Assembly (NCBI RefSeq): GCF_900141855.1
Contig: NZ_FQYU01000003.1
Coordinates: forward strand, 370,186 to 434,185
Length of the DNA stretch: 64,000 nt
Reading direction: 5' to 3'
DNA from: Pseudozobellia thermophila
GTDB taxonomy: Bacteria; Bacteroidota; Bacteroidia; Flavobacteriales; Flavobacteriaceae
Below, piece by piece: positions 17,003 to 25,175 of this stretch. A program made the position numbers and the translations under genes. How positions within the stretch are numbered: position 1 is the first letter of the stretch; each line of letters opens with the position of its first letter. The notes below the pieces were generated by a model. That model was not told where the DNA came from, did not search any database, and worked only from the letters and a program-made list of their open reading frames with translations.

Positions 17003-19227
17003 ATAGGTTCGCTTATCACCCCCAAATACCGGCCCATCCAATAGGGGAGAAGCCATATATCGCCTGCGGAGTATTCTGCCGTACCTTCGGGGCCCAGTTT
17101 GTCCAACCGGAACATATTGGCGTTATGGCGTTGAACAGGGCGTTCATCGGGGGGCAGCACTTCTTTTATGGTTTGCTTTCGAAAGTTGGGTTCGATAAAT
17201 TCAATATCCTTTCGATGGCTGTTTTTGATGTTCCAGGTAATCAGGTCCATAGGATGCTCCCTAAGATACCAGGCTGCGTGGTCCAGGTCAAACTCGGGGG
17301 TTCCGGTAAGTGCGGTAATAATGTTCCAAGCCCCGTCCCTTTCCGGTCTTTCCGCTTCCCAATGGTCTAAGATCGCTTCTTTGTACTTGGTTTTCAAGGT
17401 ATCGTTAAAGGCATAACGGTAAAGGCCCCAATAGCCGAGAAAATACATTTCGTCATCGCTGTGGTTCCACGATTCCGATAACATTTTGCTCCATTCGTCG
17501 GCATCTTCGGGGGCGCGGCCGATTTCCTTCATGGGGCGCATCAGGTTTTCAAGGTATCCGTGGTTTTCCATGAGGTCGAATGCCTTTTCCTTGTATTTTT
17601 CCTTTCCCGTAAAATGATATGCGGTCTGCAGCATGGCGATGATGTTGGAGGAATTGATTTTGCGGTCTCCCACCATTACCGGCCTTGCGTTTACATACTC
17701 GGGGTTCCATTTGCCCCAGGTAGTGGGTTTTCCGTCGAAGTCCACCAAATACAGGTCGTTGTCTACGATATGGCCCATTAAGGTATCGATTAGGGTAATG
17801 GCCCTTTGCTTGAGGTCGTTCTCCATCAGTTCGGCCATGACCCCATAGGCAAATATATGGCCTATGGCCTCGTCGCTGCTGGTGGTTGACTTCCAGTCCC
17901 ATTCCGGGTCTTGGGTATGCTGCCACCTATCAGGGTCGTGCAGCTGTTCTATATACCCGCTCCGTTCAAAGGACCGGGATGGAAAACCGGGAACGTCGTT
18001 GATATTGAATAAGCGTTCCATGGCATCCATCGATTCGATACAGTTCTGTAAGGCCTCGTCGGACCGGGTCGTGGCATAACGGAAAACTTCCGCTGCGAGG
18101 TACATCGAGGTCCATAACCCATCGTTATCTGAATCTGAAAGCCTGCCCGTATCTACATTGCCGTTCTCCATGTCGTCCAAGGAGGCATTGAAGCCGAGGC
18201 GTATATGTCTTTTTCTTACCTGTTCTTCGTAGTATTGCGCCTTTTGGTACAGGGTCATTGGCCTAAAAACGATCTGGGCCAGCCCACCATCGGTTGAGAT
18301 AAGTATTGAATTGTCTTTCCCTTTTGAGATGTGGGTCACATAATTACCGGGCAACCACCTTTTTCCGTAGTAATAGTCGAACTTTCCGTCGTCACGTTTC
18401 TTAAAGGCTCCCAGGGGAGAGCCGAACCATACATTGTCGCCTATGGTCTCTACCCAGGTGATTTCCGTTACGGGAAGCTTGTCTTGAATGGCTCCCGGTT
18501 GGGCGTCGATATCGGCGTCCATCATAAAATATCCCTTCGGTGTCCCTATGACCAATCGGTCGCCTTGCAGGTCAAAAGCGGTCATGCGCTCCTTCTTTTT
18601 CGCCGTTCGAAAGGTGTTCGTGGTAGCATCAAAAGTAGAAATACTGTTCTGTCCCAGTATCCAAAACTTGTTTGTCTCTTTCTGATAACGTATTTGTACG
18701 ACGGAGTCGGTTTCCAATTCCGCTTTCCAAGGAGCTTTGTCCCTCGACAAAAACTGGAGGGTTTTGCCATCACTGATCAGAAAATCGAAATCCGTTCCGG
18801 CCTGGATCAGGTCGGCATGTGGAAGGTCGTGCCCCAGATAAAGGCTTCCGGCCCACGCGTTGCTTAGAACGGCCAGGTCGTCCAAGTATATGAATTGCTC
18901 CCTGTACAGGGTCATGGCGGCAATGTTCTTGTCGCCAAGGGGCCTGTAGGAACGGTCGGGGATCAATTGGCCATGATGAAGAAAATAGCCTCCGTTTGGG
19001 CGCAAAATACCGTCTTTTGACAACACTTGCACCACCCCGTTCCTGTCTGTAAATGCCATTGTCACGGCCGGACTCCCGAGCTCGTATTTTATACTGTAAT
19101 CTTGTAGGTACAGGGAGTCTTTGTATACGGGCATCACCGCCGTAAGGTTTTTGTTTTCGACTGGGCCGGAGCAAGAGCCAAGGGCGATGGAAACCAGGGT
19201 GAAAAGGAGTATTCTTAGATAGTGCAT
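16993..19227 (-). CDS. Propeller-toroid lipoprotein A (putative novel glycan enzyme)
   Basis: From the ATG that gives the lipoprotein signal MHYLRILLFTLVSIALGSC, this is a 744-residue protein. A frame extension of 26 residues upstream is not signal-like. The first ~300 residues are a regulator-type beta-propeller (repeats with VWFGSPLGAFK, ILISTDGGLAQI). The rest is an all-helical toroid with SDNDGLWTSMYLAAEVFRYA, DWKSTTSSDEAIGHIFAYG, VDFDGKPTTWGKWNPEYVN, WNHSDDEMYFL and LLPYWMGRYL. It lacks the membrane helix and kinase of hybrid two-component sensors, so it is not a regulator. It is closest to protein C (54121) and probably acts on glycan at the envelope. Confidence 0.8.
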   Translation of the reverse strand: MHYLRILLFTLVSIALGSCSGPVENKNLTAVMPVYKDSLYLQDYSIKYELGSPAVTMAFTDRNGVVQVLSKDGILRPNGGYFLHHGQLIPDRSYRPLGDKNIAAMTLYREQFIYLDDLAVLSNAWAGSLYLGHDLPHADLIQAGTDFDFLISDGKTLQFLSRDKAPWKAELETDSVVQIRYQKETNKFWILGQNSISTFDATTNTFRTAKKKERMTAFDLQGDRLVIGTPKGYFMMDADIDAQPGAIQDKLPVTEITWVETIGDNVWFGSPLGAFKKRDDGKFDYYYGKRWLPGNYVTHISKGKDNSILISTDGGLAQIVFRPMTLYQKAQYYEEQVRKRHIRLGFNASLDDMENGNVDTGRLSDSDNDGLWTSMYLAAEVFRYATTRSDEALQNCIESMDAMERLFNINDVPGFPSRSFERSGYIEQLHDPDRWQHTQDPEWDWKSTTSSDEAIGHIFAYGVMAELMENDLKQRAITLIDTLMGHIVDNDLYLVDFDGKPTTWGKWNPEYVNARPVMVGDRKINSSNIIAMLQTAYHFTGKEKYKEKAFDLMENHGYLENLMRPMKEIGRAPEDADEWSKMLSESWNHSDDEMYFLGYWGLYRYAFNDTLKTKYKEAILDHWEAERPERDGAWNIITALTGTPEFDLDHAAWYLREHPMDLITWNIKNSHRKDIEFIEPNFRKQTIKEVLPPDERPVQRHNANMFRLDKLGPEGTAEYSAGDIWLLPYWMGRYLGVISEPMAE

Positions 19228-19398
19228 GGGAGTAAGGTCGATTTGGTTAAAAGTTATTCGTTCAACAATGGCGCCTTGTGACAAGACGTAGGATAGCGAT
19301 AACAAATAAACTAAATTCGATCACCCGAAGCCTATCATATTTTATGCCCTTTGCATGGAATATTTTCCCTTGGGGGCGATAACCCTATAAACATGGGG

Positions 19399-21777
19399 TT
19401 ATGGGGTCATTGAGGGTGGGACACTTGCCGTGCCCCATTTTTTATTGGGGGTTGGTCCCATCTTGAATTCCAAGACGGCGCCTTTTGTAATTTCTTCGTG
19501 GGTGATCCAGGTTCTATTAAAAGGCTTTCCATTGAGTCGGGCCGATTGAATGTACACGTTTTCCCTTGAATTGTTCGATGTCCGTACCGTAAAGGTTTTG
19601 TTGTTGGGCAACTGCAGGCTCAACTCCTCAAAGAGAGGGCTGCCAATGGTATAGACCGTATTGCCGGGTGCCATAGGGTAAATGCCCATGGCGCTCAGGA
19701 CGTACCATGAAGACAGGGATCCCATATCGTCGTTGCCGGGTAGGCCGCCGGGACCGATCCTGTAAAACTTGTCCATGACTTGCCTGGCCCTGTATTGCGT
19801 TTTCCAGGGTTGGCCGGCGTAGTTGTAGAGGTAGGCTACGTGATGGGAGGGCTGGTTGCCATGTACGTATTGTCCGATGGTTCCTACCACGCCAACATAT
19901 TTTGGAGGGCTTATGATGGGCGACATTTCAAAGAAGGTATCGAGCTTTTGGACAAACTTTTGTTTGCTCCCGAACAGGTTTATCAAGCCTTTTACATCGT
20001 GTTGTACGGACCACAAATACTGCCATGCGTTCGATTCGGTGTAATGCCTATTGGGGCGTCTTCCGACCAACAAAGGGTCGAAGTACTTATAGTAACTGTG
20101 TTCCCCTTCCCTTACTATTTCCTGTGTGTTGTTGTCGATAGGAGGTAACCAAGACCCGTCATATTTTCTCGGTCTCATAAATTCGGTCTTGTTGTCCCAA
20201 ACGTTTTTGTAGTTGTAGGCCCTTTTTTTGAACATTTCATAGTCTTTGTTCTTTCCCAAGGCTTTGGCCAATTGGGCAATACACCAATCGTCGTAGGCCA
20301 GTTCGAGGGTATTGGGTACGGCTTCGGTAACCTTGTCTATCGGCGCAAAGCCTTTTTCGAGGTAGTAGGTCAGCCCAGATCGCCCCGCTTCTTTTGGAAC
20401 TGGTGGCTTGGGCAGCTCCAAGGCTTTTTTTCGCATAGCCTTGTAGAGAAGCTCAATATCAAAATCGCGAAATCCCTTCATATAGGCATCGACAATAATC
20501 GGTATCAGGTGATCACCGACCATAGATTCGCCATATACATTTAAAAAGTGTTGTGCCGGTAGCCAGCCGTAATTCTTTACTTTTTCTTCTATGGATTTTA
20601 TGTAATCGTCTACGTGCTCGGGGGCAATGAGTGTAAGTAGGGGGTGTTGTGTGCGGTAGGTGTCCCAACAGGAAAAGGAGCCGTAAAAGTCAAAGCCTTC
20701 GGCTTTATGTATCTTTCCGTCGGAACCAAAATAACGGCCATCGACATCCTGTGAAATATATTGCGAGAGTAGCGAACGGTAAAGGGCCGTGGTAAAAACC
20801 TGCTTTTGTTCCTCGGTACCGCCATCTATGGTTATCTTGGAAAGTTCGCGGTTCCATATTTCACTTGCGCTTTGTTTGACCTTATCGAATTCCCAATCGG
20901 GTATTTCGGTCTCGAGGTTTTTTCTAGCGCCTTCGATACTGGTGTACGACAAGGCTACCTTAACCAAAATCTGTTCGTTTTCCTCGGTGTGGTACTGTAC
21001 AAAGGCCCCTATTTTATCGCCTTTTTCGGCATCTTTATACGGAAATATGCTTCCGTCCGATTCAGGGGTCTTGTAACTGGCATCGAAGGTACCGTAGTAG
21101 AGAAAGGGCTTGCTGAACTCGGCCACAAAATAAACTTTTCCCAGTCCGGCCGCCTTGGCGCCTTCAATACGGTTGTCGCCCACAATTTTGAGTTCAGAAA
21201 GTTTTCCTTGGCTCATGTTCCCTATCTGGTGGCCCACATCGAGGATTATTCGAGAGGTTTTTGATTTGGGAAAAGTGTAGCGATGGAATCCAACCCTTTG
21301 GGTAGCCGTCAGTTCGACATTTACGTCGTAGTCTTTCAGTTTTACCGCGTAATAACCGGGGGTGGCCGATTCTTCCGAATGGTCGAAACGGGAACGGTAG
21401 CCCGCGTCGGGGTCTTCCAAGGTTCCGGGTACCACTTGCAGCTTTTGGTTGGTGGTCGGCATCAGTAGCACTTCCCCTCCGTTAACCATTCCCACACCGC
21501 TCCAGTGGGTGTGGCTGAACCCCATTATGGAACTTTCCGAATAGACGTAGCCTGCGCAATAGGTCCACCCTTCGGTATGTACATCGGGGCTAAGGTGTAC
21601 CATGGCGTTGGGCAGGGCCGCCCCGGGATAGGTGTGTCCAAAAAAATCCGTCCCGATAAAAGGGTCAACATAGTCCACCGGGTTTTTGGTCTGCGATATT
21701 GCTCCTTGCCCGCATGTGAAAAACAGGATTACAAGGAGGCAATTCCAGAAAGTGGGTAGTTTTCCGGTCGTCTTCAT
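19399..21777 (-). CDS. GH92 exo-alpha-mannosidase
   Basis: The predicted 792-residue exported protein begins at MKTTGKLPTF and has a signal peptide ending at AISQ. Calcium-dependent GH92 features are VDPFIGTDFFGHTYPGA, GFSHTHWSGVG, the acid-containing YTESNAWQYLWSVQHD and GNDDMGSLSSWYVLSAMGIYP with the base aspartates. Typical GH92 members are about 730-790 residues. The enzyme removes terminal alpha-mannose from N-glycan-like or yeast-type mannans. An upstream in-frame start at 21849 is unlikely because it lies upstream of the perfect -7 element at 21834-21841. Confidence 0.95.
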   Translation of the reverse strand: MKTTGKLPTFWNCLLVILFFTCGQGAISQTKNPVDYVDPFIGTDFFGHTYPGAALPNAMVHLSPDVHTEGWTYCAGYVYSESSIMGFSHTHWSGVGMVNGGEVLLMPTTNQKLQVVPGTLEDPDAGYRSRFDHSEESATPGYYAVKLKDYDVNVELTATQRVGFHRYTFPKSKTSRIILDVGHQIGNMSQGKLSELKIVGDNRIEGAKAAGLGKVYFVAEFSKPFLYYGTFDASYKTPESDGSIFPYKDAEKGDKIGAFVQYHTEENEQILVKVALSYTSIEGARKNLETEIPDWEFDKVKQSASEIWNRELSKITIDGGTEEQKQVFTTALYRSLLSQYISQDVDGRYFGSDGKIHKAEGFDFYGSFSCWDTYRTQHPLLTLIAPEHVDDYIKSIEEKVKNYGWLPAQHFLNVYGESMVGDHLIPIIVDAYMKGFRDFDIELLYKAMRKKALELPKPPVPKEAGRSGLTYYLEKGFAPIDKVTEAVPNTLELAYDDWCIAQLAKALGKNKDYEMFKKRAYNYKNVWDNKTEFMRPRKYDGSWLPPIDNNTQEIVREGEHSYYKYFDPLLVGRRPNRHYTESNAWQYLWSVQHDVKGLINLFGSKQKFVQKLDTFFEMSPIISPPKYVGVVGTIGQYVHGNQPSHHVAYLYNYAGQPWKTQYRARQVMDKFYRIGPGGLPGNDDMGSLSSWYVLSAMGIYPMAPGNTVYTIGSPLFEELSLQLPNNKTFTVRTSNNSRENVYIQSARLNGKPFNRTWITHEEITKGAVLEFKMGPTPNKKWGTASVPPSMTP

Positions 21778-21833
21778 GGCCAGGATCGTGAAAGTTTTAG
21801 TCGGCATCCAAATAAAGTTATTGAGTTGATTGA

Positions 21834-21841
21834 CAAATATA
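21834..21841 (-). promoter_or_regulatory. -7 element for the GH92 gene
   Basis: Read on the minus strand this is TATATTTG, an exact TAnnTTTG, 57 bp before the chosen GH92 start codon. No clear TTG is found at -33. It supports the shorter GH92 start. Confidence 0.55.
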
Positions 21842-21862
21842 ACGGACACCCTTTTATCGGAG

Positions 21863-21880
21863 TGTTAAGATATCACGTGA
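21863..21880. promoter_or_regulatory. Candidate operator between divergent promoters
   Basis: The 13-mer TGTTAAGATATCA at 21863-21875 runs into the palindrome TCACGTGA at 21873-21880. The same 13-mer is found exactly at 54031-54043 upstream of a propeller-toroid gene. Its position between two opposing promoters would let one regulator control both sides. Confidence 0.45.
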
Positions 21881-21898
21881 ATGAGATAAAATAGCAGA

Positions 21899-21929
21899 AT
21901 TGGAAGGTATTTCTTAAGTCTTATATTTG
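21899..21929 (+). promoter_or_regulatory. Bacteroidota-type promoter for hydroxyacid dehydrogenase
   Basis: TTG at 21900-21902 and TATATTTG at 21922-21929 are separated by exactly 19 bp, matching the sigma-ABfr type consensus. The start codon lies 48 bp downstream. This is the best promoter match found in the window. Confidence 0.7.
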
Positions 21930-21977
21930 TTTGATAGTGGTGTCAAATAAATTTAATACTCATTTTAGAAGTAATGT

Positions 21978-22937
21978 ATGAATATAGTTGTACTTGATGG
22001 ATATACCCTTAACCCGGGCGATTTGAGTTGGCGGAAACTTGAAGACTTGGGCACCTTGAAGGTATACGATAGAACCCCGATCGACACGAGCAGTGTCGTT
22101 GCTGCGATAGGGGATGCCGAAATTGTTTTTACCAACAAAACCCCCTTGCCGAGGGAAGTGTTGCAGCAGGTGGGGCATGTACGGTATATTGGGGTACTTG
22201 CAACGGGTTTTAACGTGGTCGACACCCAGGCGGCCAAGGCAATGGGCATGGTGGTTACCAATGTGCCCACATACGGTACGCAGACCGTGGCCCAGATGAC
22301 CCTGGCCCTCTTGCTCGAAATGTGCCACCATGTCGGGGAGCACAACAGGGCCGTACATGCGGGGGATTGGATAAAAAGCGAGGATTTTTGTTTTTGGAAC
22401 TATCCCTTGGTCGAATTGGAAGGAAAGACCATGGGTCTGGTGGGGTTTGGTCAAATAGGACGGGCCACTGCCCGATTGGCCCGCACCTTTGGTATGCGCA
22501 TCATCACCACAGGGAGCCGCAGCCTACCCGAACCCGAAGGATGTGCCTACGTTTCCTTGGATGAATTGTTGGCCCAGTCCGATGTAATTAGTATGCACTG
22601 TCCGCTTACCGATCAGACCGAGGGTATAATCAATAAAAACAGCATAGCAAAAATGAAGGACGGGGTCATGTTCATAAACACTTCCAGGGGGGGCTTGGTG
22701 GTAGAGGAAGACCTCAAGGAAGCCCTTCTGGACCAAAAGATCTCGTTCGCTGCCGTGGATGTGGTCTCACAAGAGCCCATGAAAAGCGATAATCCCTTGC
22801 TGGGGGTAGAAAATTGCATCATTACGCCCCATATCGCTTGGGCATCCAAGGCGGCACGATCCAGGTTGTTACAAACAGCACTAGACAACCTGAATGCCTT
22901 CTTGAAAGGTAATCCGGTCAACGTAGTAAAAGCTTAG
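21978..22937 (+). CDS. D-2-hydroxyacid dehydrogenase (glycerate/hydroxypyruvate type)
   Basis: This 319-residue enzyme has the NAD-binding loop GLVGFGQIGRA (153-163) and the catalytic set of the family: Arg in NTSRGGLV, Glu in VSQEPM and His in ITPHIAWAS. Length is normal. It resembles glycerate dehydrogenases (reduction of hydroxypyruvate to D-glycerate or the reverse). In this context it could process the product of the aldolases at 42723 and 46064, but that link is inference. It has its own promoter and is divergent from GH92. A Tat-exported phosphoesterase gene follows after 38 bp. Confidence 0.92.
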   Translation: MNIVVLDGYTLNPGDLSWRKLEDLGTLKVYDRTPIDTSSVVAAIGDAEIVFTNKTPLPREVLQQVGHVRYIGVLATGFNVVDTQAAKAMGMVVTNVPTYGTQTVAQMTLALLLEMCHHVGEHNRAVHAGDWIKSEDFCFWNYPLVELEGKTMGLVGFGQIGRATARLARTFGMRIITTGSRSLPEPEGCAYVSLDELLAQSDVISMHCPLTDQTEGIINKNSIAKMKDGVMFINTSRGGLVVEEDLKEALLDQKISFAAVDVVSQEPMKSDNPLLGVENCIITPHIAWASKAARSRLLQTALDNLNAFLKGNPVNVVKA

Positions 22938-22975
22938 CGGTATGATATAAGTTAACCTCATTTAATCGATTTATC

Positions 22976-23935
22976 ATGAAAAAGGACACCACGAACCAGG
23001 GAAGAAGATCATTTTTGTTGAAAACCGGACTGGCTGCTGCGGGAGCCTCCCTGATGCCCGTTCCGTCAACGGCTTCCTCCCGGCCCGGACCAAAAAGCAA
23101 GAATGCCTTTGAGTTCGTCTTCATGACCGACATCCACATAAAACCGGAAATGAACGCGCCCAAAGGTTTTCAAATGGCCATCGACAAGGCCAATGAAATG
23201 AATCCTGATTTTGTAATTACGGGAGGCGATTTGGTATATGATGTGATGCGGGGCAACTTCGAGAAAAGCGATTCGCTTTTTAAACTCTATGCCGACATGG
23301 CCAAGGGCTTTAAAATGCCCGTCTACAACTGTATTGGCAATCACGACCTGTTCGGTATTTACGAGGAGAGCCCGGAAGACGAGAGTCACCCCGACTACAA
23401 GTATGGTATGTGGGAGCGTTATTTCGGCGATACCTATTACGCCTTTGATCATAAGGGCTGGCATTTTATAACGCTTAATTCCTTGGATGTTACCGACAAC
23501 AAGCGGTACAAAGGACATTTTCACCAAGAGCAGTTAAAATGGCTTCGCAACCACCTTAAAAATGTAGATCCCAAGACCCCCATTGTGGTAACCACCCATA
23601 TACCCATGCTCTGTACTTTTTCGCAACTCAACGGTAAAGAGGGAACGCGAACGGTTAAAAATGCCGCCGAGGTCTTTGAAATATTCGAGGGACACAATTT
23701 AAAGTTGGTGCTGCAGGGGCATATCCACTGGAAGGAATATGGCTTTGTCAACGATCGGGTCCATTTTCTTACCGGGGGATCTATCGCCGGCAACGGTTGG
23801 AAAGGAAGGCGTCATAACACCAAGGAGGGTTTTGTGAGAATCAAAGTGGATGGCGATGAATTTTCATGGGATTATATCGACCACGGATGGGAAAGGGAAA
23901 GGTTGAAAATGGGGGTCGGGTCAGCCGACGATTAA
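22976..23935 (+). CDS. Tat-exported calcineurin-like metallophosphoesterase
   Basis: The 319-residue protein begins with a twin-arginine signal (GRRSFLLKTGLAAAGASL, residues 9-26). All five metal-site motifs of class III phosphoesterases are present: DIHIK (D52, H54), GGDLVYD, GNHD, TTHIPM and GHIHWKE. It should hydrolyse a phosphomonoester or diester in the periplasm, and CpdA-like enzymes are the nearest relatives I can name. It follows the hydroxyacid dehydrogenase in the same direction and converges with the dipeptidase gene 26 bp downstream. Confidence 0.9.
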   Translation: MKKDTTNQGRRSFLLKTGLAAAGASLMPVPSTASSRPGPKSKNAFEFVFMTDIHIKPEMNAPKGFQMAIDKANEMNPDFVITGGDLVYDVMRGNFEKSDSLFKLYADMAKGFKMPVYNCIGNHDLFGIYEESPEDESHPDYKYGMWERYFGDTYYAFDHKGWHFITLNSLDVTDNKRYKGHFHQEQLKWLRNHLKNVDPKTPIVVTTHIPMLCTFSQLNGKEGTRTVKNAAEVFEIFEGHNLKLVLQGHIHWKEYGFVNDRVHFLTGGSIAGNGWKGRRHNTKEGFVRIKVDGDEFSWDYIDHGWERERLKMGVGSADD

Positions 23936-23961
23936 GCTGTAGTACACTATTGTTCCAATGG

Positions 23962-25134
23962 CTACCTGAGGTTTTTCAGCATAAACCTTTTAACGTTTCC
24001 GCCCATGATCGCCCTTATTTCGTCTTCGGCAAACCCACGGTTTAAAAGTTCCTCGACCAACAAGGGTAGGCCCGTAACATCGAAGGGCATCGTAGCGCTA
24101 CCGTCAAAATCGGAACCCAGGGCTATGCAATCGATACCTGCAATGGCCTTAACGTGCTCCATGGCATCCACTATCCCCTTTATTTCCGGGGCGGTAACCG
24201 CGCCCTTAAAATAGGCGATGCCTATCAAGCCCCCATGGGCCGCTATCCTGCGAATATGGGTGTCGGAAAGGTTGCGGGGGTTGTTTAAGGTGCCGCGAAC
24301 CCCGGTGTGCGACGATAGTACGGGGCCGGTGCTTTGTGCTAAAATATCATCGATCATGGCGGGTGCCGCATGGGCCAAGTCGATAATCATGCCCAATTCG
24401 TTCATTCTTTCGATAACCTTGTGGCCAAAATCGGTCAATCCTCCTTTCGATACGCCATGGGCCGATCCCCCGAGTTCATTGTCAAAGAAATGTGTTGGGC
24501 CCAACATGCGTACGCCTGCGTCGTACAACCGGTCCAAGTTTTCAATTTGGCCCTCTAGGCAATGTGCGCCCTCGATACCGAGAAAGCCTCCGATTGCCTT
24601 GCGGTTCGATTTTCTTAGGGATATTAGGTTTTTGAAATCCGCCTTGCTTTTAACCACGATAAAATCGCCTTCAAAGGCATCGGCCATTTCATGAAGCTTT
24701 TGGCTTTGGTATTTGGCCCTTTCAAACAAACTGAACCAGTGCGAAGGGGGGCGGCCCTGTACAAAACTCAGCAGGCTTATGTTGTCGAAAGCGTCTCCGG
24801 TATTTTTAGAAAAGTTTTGGCCGGCCGGGGATTTGGTAACGATGGTAAAGGCTTGGAGGGCCATGTTGGCTTCTTGCATCCTGGGGAAATCTACGTGGCC
24901 TACTTCGTTTTTAACGGTTAGGTCGCGGTTCCAGAGCAGGGCATCGCAATGAAGATCGGAAATAAAGTCCAAGGAGTTATAGAGGGCCATGGCTTGGTCG
25001 GATACCGTATATGGAGGGGATTTCCTGACCTTGTTGTGCTTTTTGTCCAATAGGGGCGGTACGATGAGCACTGTGCCTATGTAGAGGACGGCAAGCACCG
25101 ACAAGGCTTTTAGCGCAATTTTGAACGTTTTCAT
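23962..25134 (-). CDS. Membrane dipeptidase, peptidase family M19
   Basis: The 390-residue protein has an N-terminal membrane anchor (ALKALSVLAVLYIGTVLIV). Renal-dipeptidase zinc ligands are visible: SDLHCD (H62, D64), the bridging Glu in GIEGAHCLEG, His in IIDLAHAAP and in SSHTGVRG, and Asp in ALGSDFDG. M19 enzymes cleave dipeptides, including those with a D-residue, and some act on N-acyl amino compounds. It is anchored facing the periplasm. The cytochrome c/FG-GAP lipoprotein gene lies 41 bp upstream in the same direction, and the two may be co-transcribed. Confidence 0.94.
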   Translation of the reverse strand: MKTFKIALKALSVLAVLYIGTVLIVPPLLDKKHNKVRKSPPYTVSDQAMALYNSLDFISDLHCDALLWNRDLTVKNEVGHVDFPRMQEANMALQAFTIVTKSPAGQNFSKNTGDAFDNISLLSFVQGRPPSHWFSLFERAKYQSQKLHEMADAFEGDFIVVKSKADFKNLISLRKSNRKAIGGFLGIEGAHCLEGQIENLDRLYDAGVRMLGPTHFFDNELGGSAHGVSKGGLTDFGHKVIERMNELGMIIDLAHAAPAMIDDILAQSTGPVLSSHTGVRGTLNNPRNLSDTHIRRIAAHGGLIGIAYFKGAVTAPEIKGIVDAMEHVKAIAGIDCIALGSDFDGSATMPFDVTGLPLLVEELLNRGFAEDEIRAIMGGNVKRFMLKNLR

Positions 25135-25175
25135 TACCTGCGATTTTTGTTTTTAAACTATACGCCCCGTTGCCA

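Noticed and set aside
18331..18867. A 178-codon plus-strand frame inside propeller-toroid gene A
   Set aside because: The minus-strand gene has clear family motifs throughout, so the opposite frame is incidental.
16993..19227. Hybrid two-component system sensor (suggested by the regulator-type propeller)
   Set aside because: The chain has no membrane helix after the propeller, and no histidine kinase, receiver or AraC output domain.
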